A stretch of DNA of 33,678 bases from Nocardia carnea (lineage in GTDB: Bacteria > Actinomycetota > Actinomycetes > Mycobacteriales > Mycobacteriaceae). Below are positions 16,308-24,078 of this stretch, one piece after another; the stretch's first letter is position 1; each line of letters starts with the position of its first letter. The DNA is taken from the NCBI RefSeq assembly GCF_029868855.1, contig NZ_JARWOV010000263.1, forward strand, positions 1 through 33,678. The letters are read 5' to 3'. Below the pieces are notes generated by a model. That model was not told the DNA's origin. It did not search any database and saw only the letters and a program-made list of their open reading frames with translations. A program made the translations under genes and the position numbers.

Positions 16308-17861
16308 ATGTCCGATTCCGTCACCGTGCAGCACCGGGTGCTCGAACGCGCCGTCGACACCGAGGCCGCGTTCCTGCGCCTCTACCGCAGCTCGGCCACC
16401 GCGTTCTGGCTGGACAGTGAACATGTGGAACCGGGACTGGATCGTTTCTCGTTCCTCGGCGACGCCGGCGGACCACTGGCCGAAGTCGTGCGGTACCGGG
16501 TCGGCAGCGGATTCGTCACCGTCACCGGCCCCGGGGGCCGGGTCCGGCGCGAACCGGGCACCATCCTGGACTACCTGGCCGCCGCGCTGCGCACCCGATT
16601 CCTGCCGCTGCCCGCGCAGCTGCCGTTCGATTTCGCCGGGGGCTACGTCGGCTATCTGGGCTACGAGGTCAAGGCCGACTGCGGCGGCACGGCCGTACAC
16701 CGCGCCACGACTCCCGATGCCCAATGGATCTTCGCGGATCGGCTGGTGGTGGTCGATCATCTCGCCGGCCGGACTCATCTGGTGGCGCTCACGGGCCCGG
16801 GAGAATCGGCACGGCGGGACTCCGCCGGCTGGCTGGACAACACGGCCGCGGTGCTGGAGCAGCTGCCGACGTGGACGAACCCCGAACCCCTCGACACCGG
16901 CCACGATCCCGCCGGCGGCGACAGTCGTGACCACTCCGCGGCCGGTGCGCACGACCGATACGCAACGGAAGCCGGCTCCGTCCGCTCCACGGTCGAGGAC
17001 CACCTCGTCCGTGGCCGGGCGCAGTACCTCCGCGATATCGCCGACTGCCGAGGTGCGCTGCGGGCCGGGGAATCCTACGAGATCACCCTCACCGACCAGC
17101 TCACCCTTCCCGCCACAGCCGGTGGACTCGACACCTATCGGGTATTGCGCCGCGCAAACCCCGCACCGTATTCCGCCTACCTGCGATTCGGCGATCTCGA
17201 AATCGCCTGCTCCTCCCCCGAACGCTTCCTGAAGATCGACCGTACCCGCACGGTGGAGACGAAACCGATCAAGGGCACCGCCCGCCGCGATCCCGACCCG
17301 GCCGTGGACGACCGGCTGCGCCGCGCCCTGACCGAGGATCCGAAAACCCGCGCGGAGAACGTGATGATCGTCGACCTGCTGCGTAACGATCTGGGCCGGG
17401 TCTGTGAGATCGGCAGTGTCCGGGTGCACGATCTGCTGGCCACCGAAACCTATTCGACCCTGCACCAACTGGTTTCGACCGTGCGCGGGACGCTGCGCCC
17501 CGATACCGATGTCATCGCCTGTCTGCGCGCGTGTTTCCCCGGGGGTTCGATGACCGGCGCCCCGAAGATCCGCACCATGGAGATCATCGATGATCTGGAA
17601 ACCCGGGCGCGTGGTATCTATTCGGGAACCATCGGGTTCCTGGGCCTGGGCGGTACCGCCGATCTGAATATCGTGATCCGCACCGCGGTGCGCCACGGCG
17701 GCCGCTGGCAGATCGGTGCGGGCGGGGCGATCGTGCTGGATTCGGTGGCCGCCGACGAGTACGACGAAATGCTGCTCAAGGCGCGGGCGGTGTACCGGGC
17801 CGTAGCCGCGGTCGAAGCCGGGCTGTCCCGGCCGGCGAGCGATATTCCGGCAGGGATCTGA
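16308..17861 (+). CDS. pabB: Aminodeoxychorismate synthase component I
   Basis: A 517-residue chorismate-utilising enzyme that with a glutaminase partner makes 4-amino-4-deoxychorismate for folate (or for a p-aminobenzoate-derived product). The N-terminal domain (1-150) has FDFAGGYVGYLGYEVKADCG. The chorismate-binding domain contains RAGESYEITLTDQL, the PabB signature KPIKGTARR (K319, K322; anthranilate synthases have a different residue at the nucleophilic lysine), MIVDLLRNDLGRVCE (353-367), FPGGSMTGAPKIRTMEII (from 410), RGIYSGTIGF and the C-terminal IGAGGAIVLDS. ATG 16308 has no ribosome site but a TAGATT box nearby. The glutaminase PabA and the lyase PabC are not adjacent, so it is probably the housekeeping stand-alone copy. 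The assignment is strong; ADC versus isochorismate/anthranilate activity is decided by the PIKGT motif. Confidence 0.92.
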   Translation: MSDSVTVQHRVLERAVDTEAAFLRLYRSSATAFWLDSEHVEPGLDRFSFLGDAGGPLAEVVRYRVGSGFVTVTGPGGRVRREPGTILDYLAAALRTRFLPLPAQLPFDFAGGYVGYLGYEVKADCGGTAVHRATTPDAQWIFADRLVVVDHLAGRTHLVALTGPGESARRDSAGWLDNTAAVLEQLPTWTNPEPLDTGHDPAGGDSRDHSAAGAHDRYATEAGSVRSTVEDHLVRGRAQYLRDIADCRGALRAGESYEITLTDQLTLPATAGGLDTYRVLRRANPAPYSAYLRFGDLEIACSSPERFLKIDRTRTVETKPIKGTARRDPDPAVDDRLRRALTEDPKTRAENVMIVDLLRNDLGRVCEIGSVRVHDLLATETYSTLHQLVSTVRGTLRPDTDVIACLRACFPGGSMTGAPKIRTMEIIDDLETRARGIYSGTIGFLGLGGTADLNIVIRTAVRHGGRWQIGAGGAIVLDSVAADEYDEMLLKARAVYRAVAAVEAGLSRPASDIPAGI

Positions 17862-17927
17862 GCAGTCCGCGGGCCGGGACCGGAAGAACACCCGGCTCGA
17901 TCGCGGGAACAGCGCAACAATGGAGCG

Positions 17928-18311
17928 ATGGCACAGCTCTGGGTGAAAACATATGGTGGCGACTGGCTTCGGGCCGATCAGATCATCGAAATCGGTATCG
18001 AAACGGTGCACACACCTCCTGAGGATCCGGGTGCGACGGAGGTCATCGCGCGACTGGCGGTGGCCACCGGCAGCGGGAACTGGGATTACGACCGGGGTAA
18101 CGGCACGGTCGGTCCGAGCGCGCGGGTACTGGGCCGCTATGCGGACGGGGAGGCCGCGCAGCGAGTCGCGGATCGACTGGTCCTGACCCTGCTCAGCGCC
18201 GAACGCAACGCCCAGATCACCTTCGAGGACGACGATGTGCTGGTCCGCCCGGTACACGATCGCACCACGGCCGACACCCCCTACAACGGCCGGACCCTCG
18301 ACCGCCGCTGA
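17928..18311 (+). CDS. Hypothetical small protein
   Basis: A 127-residue protein I do not recognise. It begins MAQLWVKTYGGDWLRADQII, has a strand-rich first half, and contains WDYDRGNGTVGPSARVLGRY, then AQRVADRLVLTLLSAERNAQ and acidic TFEDDDVLVRPVHD. There is no signal peptide, membrane span or Cys cluster. Codon usage is normal for the window (high third-position GC), supporting a real gene. ATG 17928 lies 66 nt after pabB; no clear ribosome site is seen. It ends 15 nt from the convergent coiled-coil gene. Confidence 0.65.
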   Translation: MAQLWVKTYGGDWLRADQIIEIGIETVHTPPEDPGATEVIARLAVATGSGNWDYDRGNGTVGPSARVLGRYADGEAAQRVADRLVLTLLSAERNAQITFEDDDVLVRPVHDRTTADTPYNGRTLDRR

Positions 18312-18326
18312 CGGATCGGCCGCCGA

Positions 18327-18821
18327 TCAGGTTTTCCGGCGCGGCCGCTTCCGGGGCGGTTCGGGTTCGGGTTCCGGCGGCGCACCGAGACCGGCCATCC
18401 GGCCGATACGACCGACCCCGGGTAACCGGGACAGGGCGCCGAACAGATCTTCGCCCAGCGCGATCAGCGCTTCCAGCCGGGGAAGTAACCGGTCGTAGGC
18501 CGCGAAAGCAGGGTCGGCGAGGGCCAGCGTGCGGTCGAGCCGGTCGACCGTTGCGTTGAGGCGGTCTATGGCGCTGGACAGGTTGTCCAGCAGATCGGGC
18601 AGTTGCGCGGCCAGCTGCGCCGAGGCCGGTGGAAGCCGCACCGCGGTATCGAAAGCCTGACCCGCGGTCAACTGGGCGGCCTCCAAGGCCTGCCCGGCGG
18701 CGGACTGCGCCGCATCGACCGCCGACTGCGCGGCGGCCAGTACATCGGCGGGTGAGGGCACCCGGCGCGCTCCCGGCCGGTTCGCCGCCTTCCCACTCCC
18801 CGGCTGTCCCGGATCGGCCAT
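18327..18821 (-). CDS. Hypothetical Ala-rich coiled-coil protein
   Basis: A 164-residue protein starting at ATG 18821 (MADPGQPGSGK). Residues 22-130 are almost purely helical, with heptad-like spacing in VLAAAQSAVDAAQSAAGQAL and LPDLLDNLSSAIDRLNATVD, then RLDRTLALADPAFAAYDRLL. It resembles phasin-like or surface-associated helical proteins in character but I cannot assign a family. The C-terminus is proline- and base-rich (PPEPEPEPPRKRPRRKT), possibly a nucleic-acid or membrane-surface contact. There is no membrane span. It is divergent from the TerD-HNH gene with only 88 bp between the starts, so shared regulation is likely. Gene reality is supported by codon bias; function is unknown. Confidence 0.7.
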   Translation of the reverse strand: MADPGQPGSGKAANRPGARRVPSPADVLAAAQSAVDAAQSAAGQALEAAQLTAGQAFDTAVRLPPASAQLAAQLPDLLDNLSSAIDRLNATVDRLDRTLALADPAFAAYDRLLPRLEALIALGEDLFGALSRLPGVGRIGRMAGLGAPPEPEPEPPRKRPRRKT

Positions 18822-18894
18822 GGGACAACTCTGCCGCATCCACCCCGGGCAATGCCATGACCTGCGCGCCTGCGGGCGTGTCGGCACCACATGG

Positions 18895-18900
18895 CATAGT
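18895..18900 (+). promoter_or_regulatory. Leaderless-type -10 box of the TerD-HNH gene
   Basis: CATAGT stands exactly 9 nt before ATG 18910, the same geometry as TAGATT before pabB, and no ribosome-binding sequence is present. This supports ATG 18910 as the start. Confidence 0.4.
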
Positions 18901-18909
18901 GCGACGACG

Positions 18910-21246
18910 ATGGAACTGAGCAAGGGCGCCAATACGCCGATACCGACATCTCTTCTGGCCGTGGTGATTTCCTGGCGGTCGGAACATGTGGTGGACGCGC
19001 ACGCCCTGCTGCTCGGCAGCGACGGGACGGTCCGCGACGACAAGGACCTGGTTTTCTACAACGCGCCCCGGCACATCTCCCAGGCGGTCACGCTCGACCA
19101 GGATCCCGCCCCCGGAACCGCCCGGCTCAGTGTGTCACTACCCCGTACCGAGGCCGATGTGGACCGCATCGTGGTGTCCGGATCGCTCGAGGACACCGAA
19201 TTCACCCGTATCGAGGATCTACGCGTCACGGTGTACGCGGTGGACGGCCCGGTCGCCGTATTCGCCGTCACAGATTCGGAAGCGGTGACGGCCATGATGT
19301 TCGGCGAGTTCTACCGCCGCGACGGCGGCTGGCGGTTCCGTGCGGTAGGCCAGGGCTGGGCCACCGGAATGGCGGGGCTGGTGACCGAATTCGGTATCCA
19401 GGTCGACGATCCGCCCGCACCGGAAACAAGCAGCGCATCGACCGCGCCTCGGCGTACGGGGCCGGCGGAGGCCGCCCCGTCGAACAGGGTCGCCGGCCGC
19501 GCCCCCGGCACCGAGCCCGCGGATGCCGCGGCCGGAGACACGGCCACTGCCGTACTCACCGGAACGCACACCCCCGGCGGCGATACATCTCGCCCCCATG
19601 GCGACCGCATGACGTCGGGTCGACAGGGCGCGGCCCCGGAGGCCGTACGCGAAGAGCCGGGTATCGGGCGAACAGTGTCCGGCGCCGGCGAGCAGGCGGA
19701 CCGACCGGCCGCATACCGGGGTCGCCCGGCGTCCACCGGAGCCCGCTCCGCGCGTAACGACGCGCCGCCACCTCACAGCGGTCAGCGGCCGCGGCCCGGT
19801 GCACGGAATGACGGATCGAATCCGGCGGAGACCGCTCGGGCAGCCCACACCATGGGGTCCGGGTACGAATCGCCGCGCCGCGCCGCACCGGCCACCGGAC
19901 CGATCCGGCAGGATCGGCCCGACCCCGCGGCGCGGGCCGATGCATGGGTCACGGAAGAACAGCAAGGCACCGGAGCGGAAACCATTCCGGCCGGATCTCA
20001 CACGGACTCCGAGGCGCATCCGGGTAACGCGCACTACCGGCTCGACGAGCGGACGGGGTCCGGTAGCACAGCCACCGCACCATGGGACCGTTTCGACACC
20101 CCGAACTCGGGCCGCCGGACGCCGGGCACGGTCACTTTGCGACGGCTCACCGTGCCGGAACCCACGCCGGTGGAACCGCCGCCCGGGTCGGGACGAGCCG
20201 ACTGGTATCGCGACCCCGCGGAGCCGACCGTGCTGCGCTGGTGGGACGGCGAGCAGTGGACCGCCGACACCCGGCCGACGGCCCGGCCCCATCCGCACGA
20301 CTGTGTGCGCTGTGGTGCCCGGCGCCGCCGCCGGGTCTTCGGCGGGCACCACCCCTGTGCCACGTGCGCGGCGCAGACCGAGGAATTCCTGATGCACTGG
20401 CATACCCGGGCCACGCGAATACTCGCCGCCTCGGGGCCGCGCGGCGAGGAATGGGATGCGCTCTGGGCGTCGTTGCGCTATCAGCGGATCGACGAATCCG
20501 CCGCCCGGGCCGCACTGGAACCGGCGGCGCTGCAGTATGTGGAACGGCGGGTCGCGTTCGCCTTCGCCGACGGGCAGATCTCGGCCGACGAATACGACGA
20601 TGTCGAGCACGCCATCACCGAACTGTCCCTGGCCGGCCGGCTGATCGACGATCTGCGCGCCCGGATGGGCCGCGGGCGGGCGCTGTCCCGGCTGCGTGAA
20701 GGCGATCTGCCCACCGTGCGCACCCCCGACCTGCATCTGGACGCCGAGGAACTCGTCTACCTCGATATCGGCGCCACCCATATCCGGGAGCTGGCGCGCG
20801 GACCGAAACACACCGACGGCCGGCTGATCGTGAGCACCAAGAAGTTACGGTTCGTCGGGCCCGGTACCGGCGTGGAGATCCCGTGGTCGCGGATCGTTTC
20901 GGTGGCGGCCGAACACGATACGGTCGTCGTCGCGGCCACCTCGGCCCGGGGCGGGGCGAGTTTCGCCGTGTCCGATCCGGAGTATCTCGCCGCCGCGCTG
21001 GAAGGCGCGCTACGCATCGCCAAACGGCTCGTGCTGGCGCCGGGACAGCGTGATTCGCGCAGTATCCCGCAGGAGGTCAAGGCCGAGGTGTGGCAGCGCG
21101 ACGGCGGAAAATGCGTGGAATGCGGGGAAAGCCACTACCTCGAATTCGACCACATCATCCCGCTCAGCCGCGGCGGCGCCACCAGTGCCTCGAATCTCCA
21201 GATCCTGTGCCGCGGCTGCAATCGCGAAAAAGGCGCGAATATCTGA
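18910..21246 (+). CDS. TerD - DUF2510 - zinc ribbon - PH-like - HNH endonuclease fusion protein
   Basis: A 778-residue multidomain protein. Residues 1-167 form a TerD domain (MELSKGANTPIPT; ALLLGSDGTVRDDKDLVFYN; VDRIVVSGSLED; EFYRRDGGWRFRAVGQGW), the calcium-binding stress domain of tellurite-resistance systems. Residues 168-425 are a Pro/Gly/Arg-rich disordered linker. A DUF2510 motif follows (DWYRDPAEPTVLRWWDGEQW, 431-450), then a zinc ribbon C465-x2-C468 / C483-x2-C486, a helical segment with FADGQISADEYDDVEHAI that recalls TerB (about 550-575), and a PH/GRAM-like domain (607-708). The C-terminus is an HNH nuclease with Zn cysteines C735, C738, C767, C770 and catalytic D747-H748 and N762 (YLEFDHIIPLSRGG). 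All nuclease residues are present. No secretion signal is seen, so it is cytoplasmic. A nuclease arm of a Ter-type stress or phage response is inferred. Confidence 0.9.
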   Translation: MELSKGANTPIPTSLLAVVISWRSEHVVDAHALLLGSDGTVRDDKDLVFYNAPRHISQAVTLDQDPAPGTARLSVSLPRTEADVDRIVVSGSLEDTEFTRIEDLRVTVYAVDGPVAVFAVTDSEAVTAMMFGEFYRRDGGWRFRAVGQGWATGMAGLVTEFGIQVDDPPAPETSSASTAPRRTGPAEAAPSNRVAGRAPGTEPADAAAGDTATAVLTGTHTPGGDTSRPHGDRMTSGRQGAAPEAVREEPGIGRTVSGAGEQADRPAAYRGRPASTGARSARNDAPPPHSGQRPRPGARNDGSNPAETARAAHTMGSGYESPRRAAPATGPIRQDRPDPAARADAWVTEEQQGTGAETIPAGSHTDSEAHPGNAHYRLDERTGSGSTATAPWDRFDTPNSGRRTPGTVTLRRLTVPEPTPVEPPPGSGRADWYRDPAEPTVLRWWDGEQWTADTRPTARPHPHDCVRCGARRRRRVFGGHHPCATCAAQTEEFLMHWHTRATRILAASGPRGEEWDALWASLRYQRIDESAARAALEPAALQYVERRVAFAFADGQISADEYDDVEHAITELSLAGRLIDDLRARMGRGRALSRLREGDLPTVRTPDLHLDAEELVYLDIGATHIRELARGPKHTDGRLIVSTKKLRFVGPGTGVEIPWSRIVSVAAEHDTVVVAATSARGGASFAVSDPEYLAAALEGALRIAKRLVLAPGQRDSRSIPQEVKAEVWQRDGGKCVECGESHYLEFDHIIPLSRGGATSASNLQILCRGCNREKGANI

Positions 21247-21303
21247 CCGGCCCGCCCTCCCGCGGCCCGCGCGGCCTACGGATTCCGCGACAGTGCCGGT
21301 GTA

Positions 21304-22755
21304 TCAGGGCACCAGTGGAGGCGGGAACCACTCTGCGTCCAGCACCCGCTGCTCCGGTTCGTACAGTCGCATGACCAGCGAGAACTGACCACCCTCCGGG
21401 ATCGGGAGCCAGTTCGAGCGCGGCACCCCCGGGCCGGGATCGGCGGCCTGAACGGCGAACTCGAGTGCACCGTCGGGTGCGAACACCGGTGGTACCGGAT
21501 GACCCACCGTATGCAGATCTGCCTCGTTCGGCACCAGATAACCGTCGCTGCCGTAGGCGGTGAGCGACCAGAACGCGGCCACCGGCGGCGCCTGACCGGG
21601 TTCGAATCGCAGGGTGAACTCGATCGGGGTGCCGTCGTCGTCGGCCTCGTCGAACAGTGCCGGATACACCACCACCGCAGCCAGGTTCGCGCCGACTCCC
21701 CGCCTCGCAGTCGCGGCCCGCAGTAGATAGTTCGTACCGTAGCGCCCGATGTCGAGGTCCAGCACCCAGCCGTTGCGCAGGATACTGCCCGGATCCACAT
21801 ACGCGGTGATCTTGCCTTTGGCAGCGTCGACCCCGGCGGCGAGTTCCCCGGTACTCACGCCTTCCGGCGAGCCACCGGGCCGGATACCGATCGTGGCGAA
21901 GCGCCGCATCGCGGGCTCGTCGTCGGCGGCGGGCGGATTGTCCACCATGAGTTCACACATGCGCTCGAAGAATTCGCGGACCGGCATCTCGTCGAGGGCA
22001 TCCAGCCCGGCCGATTCCGACCAGTCCTGATTCTCCGGGATCGAATCGGATTCGGCGGCAGCGGGTGTGGTCCAGGCACTCAGCGGGGCGAGCCGCAGGC
22101 GGGACTGGATATCGCGTACTGCCGGAACATCCTGCGGCCCGCGCACCTCGATCCGCCCGTACAGCCAGGCATCCGCGGTGGGTACGGGTAGCTGGACCGC
22201 GCCCGGTGGCAGCGTTCCCGTCCAGCCGGGGCCGGTGACGGCGTAGACGAACGGGGCCGTGGCGCCGGGTTCGGCATGGGGTTGCAGGCTGGTCGGGGTG
22301 AACGCGGTATTGGACCAGGCGTCGAGGACCTGCATCACCCAGTAGCGGTCCTCGATCTGCGGTACTTCGAACAACACCGGTTCCTCGCGTAGGTCCAGCC
22401 ACGCCACCGAGTACAGGTTGTCCAGATCGATCCGGACCACTGCGCGCTGGCTCGCCGCGGGAAGTGTGGAGGTGTGCTGGAACCGGTTGACCGCGGTGTA
22501 TTCCAGGGCCCGGCGGCGGATCGTATCGATCAGCATCAGCGGATAACCGAAAACATAGGCGTCGGTGGCCACTTCACGCCGCTCGGCGGGGGTACCCGAC
22601 GGTTCCACCGCGGTGTCGCCGTCCTCACCGCGGCCGCAGGCCGCCAGCCCGGTGGCCACGATCAGACCCAGCAGCGAACGCCGGGACAACCGGAACCGGT
22701 GCGGCGCCGCGAAGGACCGCGAGTTACCGGGTACCGCTGCCGGGGCCTCGCCCAT
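21304..22755 (-). CDS. DUF1254/DUF1214 protein, Tat-exported lipoprotein
   Basis: A 483-residue exported protein. The N-terminus carries a twin-arginine signal, LSRRSLLGLIVATGLAAC (RR 25-26), ending in a lipobox with Cys40, so it should be folded in the cytoplasm, exported by Tat and lipid-anchored. The DUF1254 part starts at ATDAYVFGYPLMLID and has AWLDLREEPVLFEVPQIEDR followed by YWVMQVLDAWSNTAF; the DUF1214 part contains FWSLTAYGSDGYLVPNEADL and RSNWLPIPEGGQFSLVMRLY. This two-domain architecture is widespread, with no proven catalytic role. ATG 22755 is preferred to ATG 22761 because AGGGAG is then 7 nt away. It is convergent with the TerD-HNH gene; the upstream microprotein gene on the same strand may precede it in a transcript. 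Confidence 0.9.
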   Translation of the reverse strand: MGEAPAAVPGNSRSFAAPHRFRLSRRSLLGLIVATGLAACGRGEDGDTAVEPSGTPAERREVATDAYVFGYPLMLIDTIRRRALEYTAVNRFQHTSTLPAASQRAVVRIDLDNLYSVAWLDLREEPVLFEVPQIEDRYWVMQVLDAWSNTAFTPTSLQPHAEPGATAPFVYAVTGPGWTGTLPPGAVQLPVPTADAWLYGRIEVRGPQDVPAVRDIQSRLRLAPLSAWTTPAAAESDSIPENQDWSESAGLDALDEMPVREFFERMCELMVDNPPAADDEPAMRRFATIGIRPGGSPEGVSTGELAAGVDAAKGKITAYVDPGSILRNGWVLDLDIGRYGTNYLLRAATARRGVGANLAAVVVYPALFDEADDDGTPIEFTLRFEPGQAPPVAAFWSLTAYGSDGYLVPNEADLHTVGHPVPPVFAPDGALEFAVQAADPGPGVPRSNWLPIPEGGQFSLVMRLYEPEQRVLDAEWFPPPLVP

Positions 22756-22852
22756 GGGCATTCTCCCTGCTCATCGCTGTCGGATGGACTGCTACGCAGG
22801 ATACGCCCAGGATTAGCCGAACGGTTGCCGCCACGGTCGGCGTGCCCGGTTC

Positions 22853-23146
22853 TCAGATGGCGAGCACCGTATTCATGATGGTGCCGGCACTGGTGGCGAC
22901 CACCCCACCGATCATGGCTCCGGCCACCATCTTCGGTGACTGCATCGAACTCCCGGACCATTTCTCCCAGGCGAACTTACCGCCGGCGAATACGATGCTC
23001 ACCGTGCCGGACAGGATGGCCAGCCACGTTGCGTACTGCACGAACTGCATGATCTTGTCGGCCAGCGGTGGGGCCTCCGGAGTGGGATCGCTGACCTGTG
23101 CGTATACCGATACCGCGTCGACAATCGACGCCGCCATGATGCTCAC
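22853..23146 (-). CDS. Two-TM microprotein A (paralogue of the gene at 23368)
   Basis: A 97-residue protein with start GTG 23146, preceded by GAGGGAG 6 nt away. After a polar PTPEAPPLADKI segment come two hydrophobic helices, WLAILSGTVSIVFAGGKF (41-58) and MVAGAMIGGVVATSAGTIMN (73-92), joined by a short loop EKWSGSSMQSPK. The same architecture and mostly identical residues occur in microprotein B on the other strand. The layout resembles VirB2/TrbC-type pilins or holin-like proteins, but no processing site or conjugation gene is nearby, so this is only a topology comparison. A 50-bp part of the second helix is identical, inverted, to B. Gene reality is strongly supported by the conserved pair; function is unknown. 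Confidence 0.82.
   Translation of the reverse strand: MSIMAASIVDAVSVYAQVSDPTPEAPPLADKIMQFVQYATWLAILSGTVSIVFAGGKFAWEKWSGSSMQSPKMVAGAMIGGVVATSAGTIMNTVLAI
22890..22939. repeat. Inverted repeat arm 1 (50 bp, perfect)
   Basis: The 50 bases here are the exact reverse complement of 23563-23612; similarity continues at lower identity for about 50 further bases toward the gene starts. Each arm encodes SPKMVAGAMIGGVVATSA in its own gene. Identity includes all synonymous positions, which points to recent duplication or gene conversion. Confidence 0.95.
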
Positions 23147-23367
23147 CGTCTGCTCCCTCGCTCTGACGTTCGGGCACTGCGGCCCCGCCTCCATCATCCA
23201 GACGATGCCGGGCCCGGCGCAACTTCTTGCCGCTCAGCGTCTTTCGCGCTATAACCGCTGGTGCCCCCGAATCCCCACCGGGAACCGGGATTACTGCGAT
23301 CACCCCCGGCGAGCGGTTACGATGCGTGTGCGTTCCCGCCCACCCCGAACACAGAGTGAGCTGCGAG

Positions 23368-23646
23368 ATGATACTGGCCGCCGTCACCGATACGCTGCTG
23401 GCGCAAATCGGCAACCCCACGCCCGAAGCACCCCCGCTGGCCGACAAGATCACGCAAATGGTCCAGTACCTGACCTGGTTCGTCTTGCTGGCCGGTATTA
23501 CCGCAATCATCTACGCAGGCGGCAAGTTCGCCTGGGAGAAGTGGTCCGGCGGTTCGATGGAATCACCGAAGATGGTGGCCGGAGCCATGATCGGTGGGGT
23601 GGTCGCCACCAGCGCGGGCACCATCATGAACGCCGTCATCGGCTGA
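23368..23646 (+). CDS. Two-TM microprotein B (paralogue of the gene at 22853)
   Basis: A 92-residue protein read from ATG 23368; a GTG four codons earlier (23356) is an alternative. The N-terminus MILAAVTDTLLAQIGNPTPE is followed by APPLADKITQMVQYLTW, helix 1 FVLLAGITAIIYAGGKF, loop EKWSGGSMESPK and helix 2 MVAGAMIGGVVATSAGTIMN, ending AVIG. About 70 percent of residues after the Pro-rich segment match microprotein A. A TACGAT box (23318-23323) upstream may be its -10. The two genes are head to head, 221 bp apart, which allows coordinated but separately tuned expression. No known family is assigned with confidence. Confidence 0.82.
   Translation: MILAAVTDTLLAQIGNPTPEAPPLADKITQMVQYLTWFVLLAGITAIIYAGGKFAWEKWSGGSMESPKMVAGAMIGGVVATSAGTIMNAVIG
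23563..23612. repeat. Inverted repeat arm 2 (50 bp, perfect)
   Basis: Exact reverse complement of 22890-22939, 623 bp away. The two arms could support inversion of the 23147-23367 promoter segment or gene conversion between the paralogues; neither is shown here. Confidence 0.95.
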
Positions 23647-23795
23647 CGGCGCACCTCGCGATGTCTGCGGGACGGCGCCCGGCCGCACCGGCCGGGGAGG
23701 GCCGCTCGCCGGCATCGCCGCCCTGCGTGCGTCGCGTAAGGAGCACCGCGAATCCACTATCGAAAGTATGTTCGATTTCGGGTACGGTAGCCCGC

Positions 23796-24035
23796 ATGCC
23801 CGAACTCGCCCCCATCCCGTTCGCCCGGCTCAACCTCGAACAGGTACGGGAACGACTCCTCGCCGCGGCGGCCTTCGGCGAGTCCCTTTCGCCCGACCAG
23901 CTCGAGGCCCTCGCCGGCAAGCTCAGCGCCGGCCTCAGCATCTATATCGAGGCCACCCAGAACAGCTCGCCGCGGCTCCCCCGCCCGGCGCCCGCGGGGC
24001 GGGCCTGCCTGGACTTCCGGGGGCATCGACGCTGA
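23796..24035 (+). CDS. Hypothetical 79-residue protein
   Basis: A small helical soluble protein, MPELAPIPFARLNLEQVRER, LLAAAAFGESLSPDQLEALA and GKLSAGLSIYIEATQ, followed by a Pro/Arg-rich tail. TACGGT (23783-23788) lies 7 nt before ATG 23796, a leaderless-type arrangement, and there is no ribosome site. Third-position GC bias in this frame supports coding. No family is recognised. It ends at a strong bidirectional hairpin shared with the convergent BCCT gene. Its proximity to microprotein B may be coincidental. Confidence 0.6.
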   Translation: MPELAPIPFARLNLEQVRERLLAAAAFGESLSPDQLEALAGKLSAGLSIYIEATQNSSPRLPRPAPAGRACLDFRGHRR

Positions 24036-24066
24036 ACCCCGGCCCGCGGCGGACGCGGACCGGGGT
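24036..24066. terminator. Bidirectional hairpin terminator
   Basis: ACCCCGG (24036-24042) pairs with CCGGGGT (24060-24066); inside, CCGCG (24044-24048) pairs with CGCGG (24054-24058), with one C/A mismatch and a 5-nt loop, so the whole is a near-continuous 12-bp stem. It lies exactly between two convergent genes. Confidence 0.65.
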
Positions 24067-24078
24067 GCGGCGTAGATA

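Noticed and set aside
15165..18257. A single open reading frame of about 1030 codons on the minus strand
   Set aside because: Only its last third (15165-16229) is the phosphotransferase. The rest is antisense to the well-conserved pabB and a small gene, low in family-like features, and explained by high GC.
22853..23646. The inverted repeat as an insertion sequence or its ends
   Set aside because: The repeats lie within coding sequence of paralogous genes and no transposase or target-site duplication is present.
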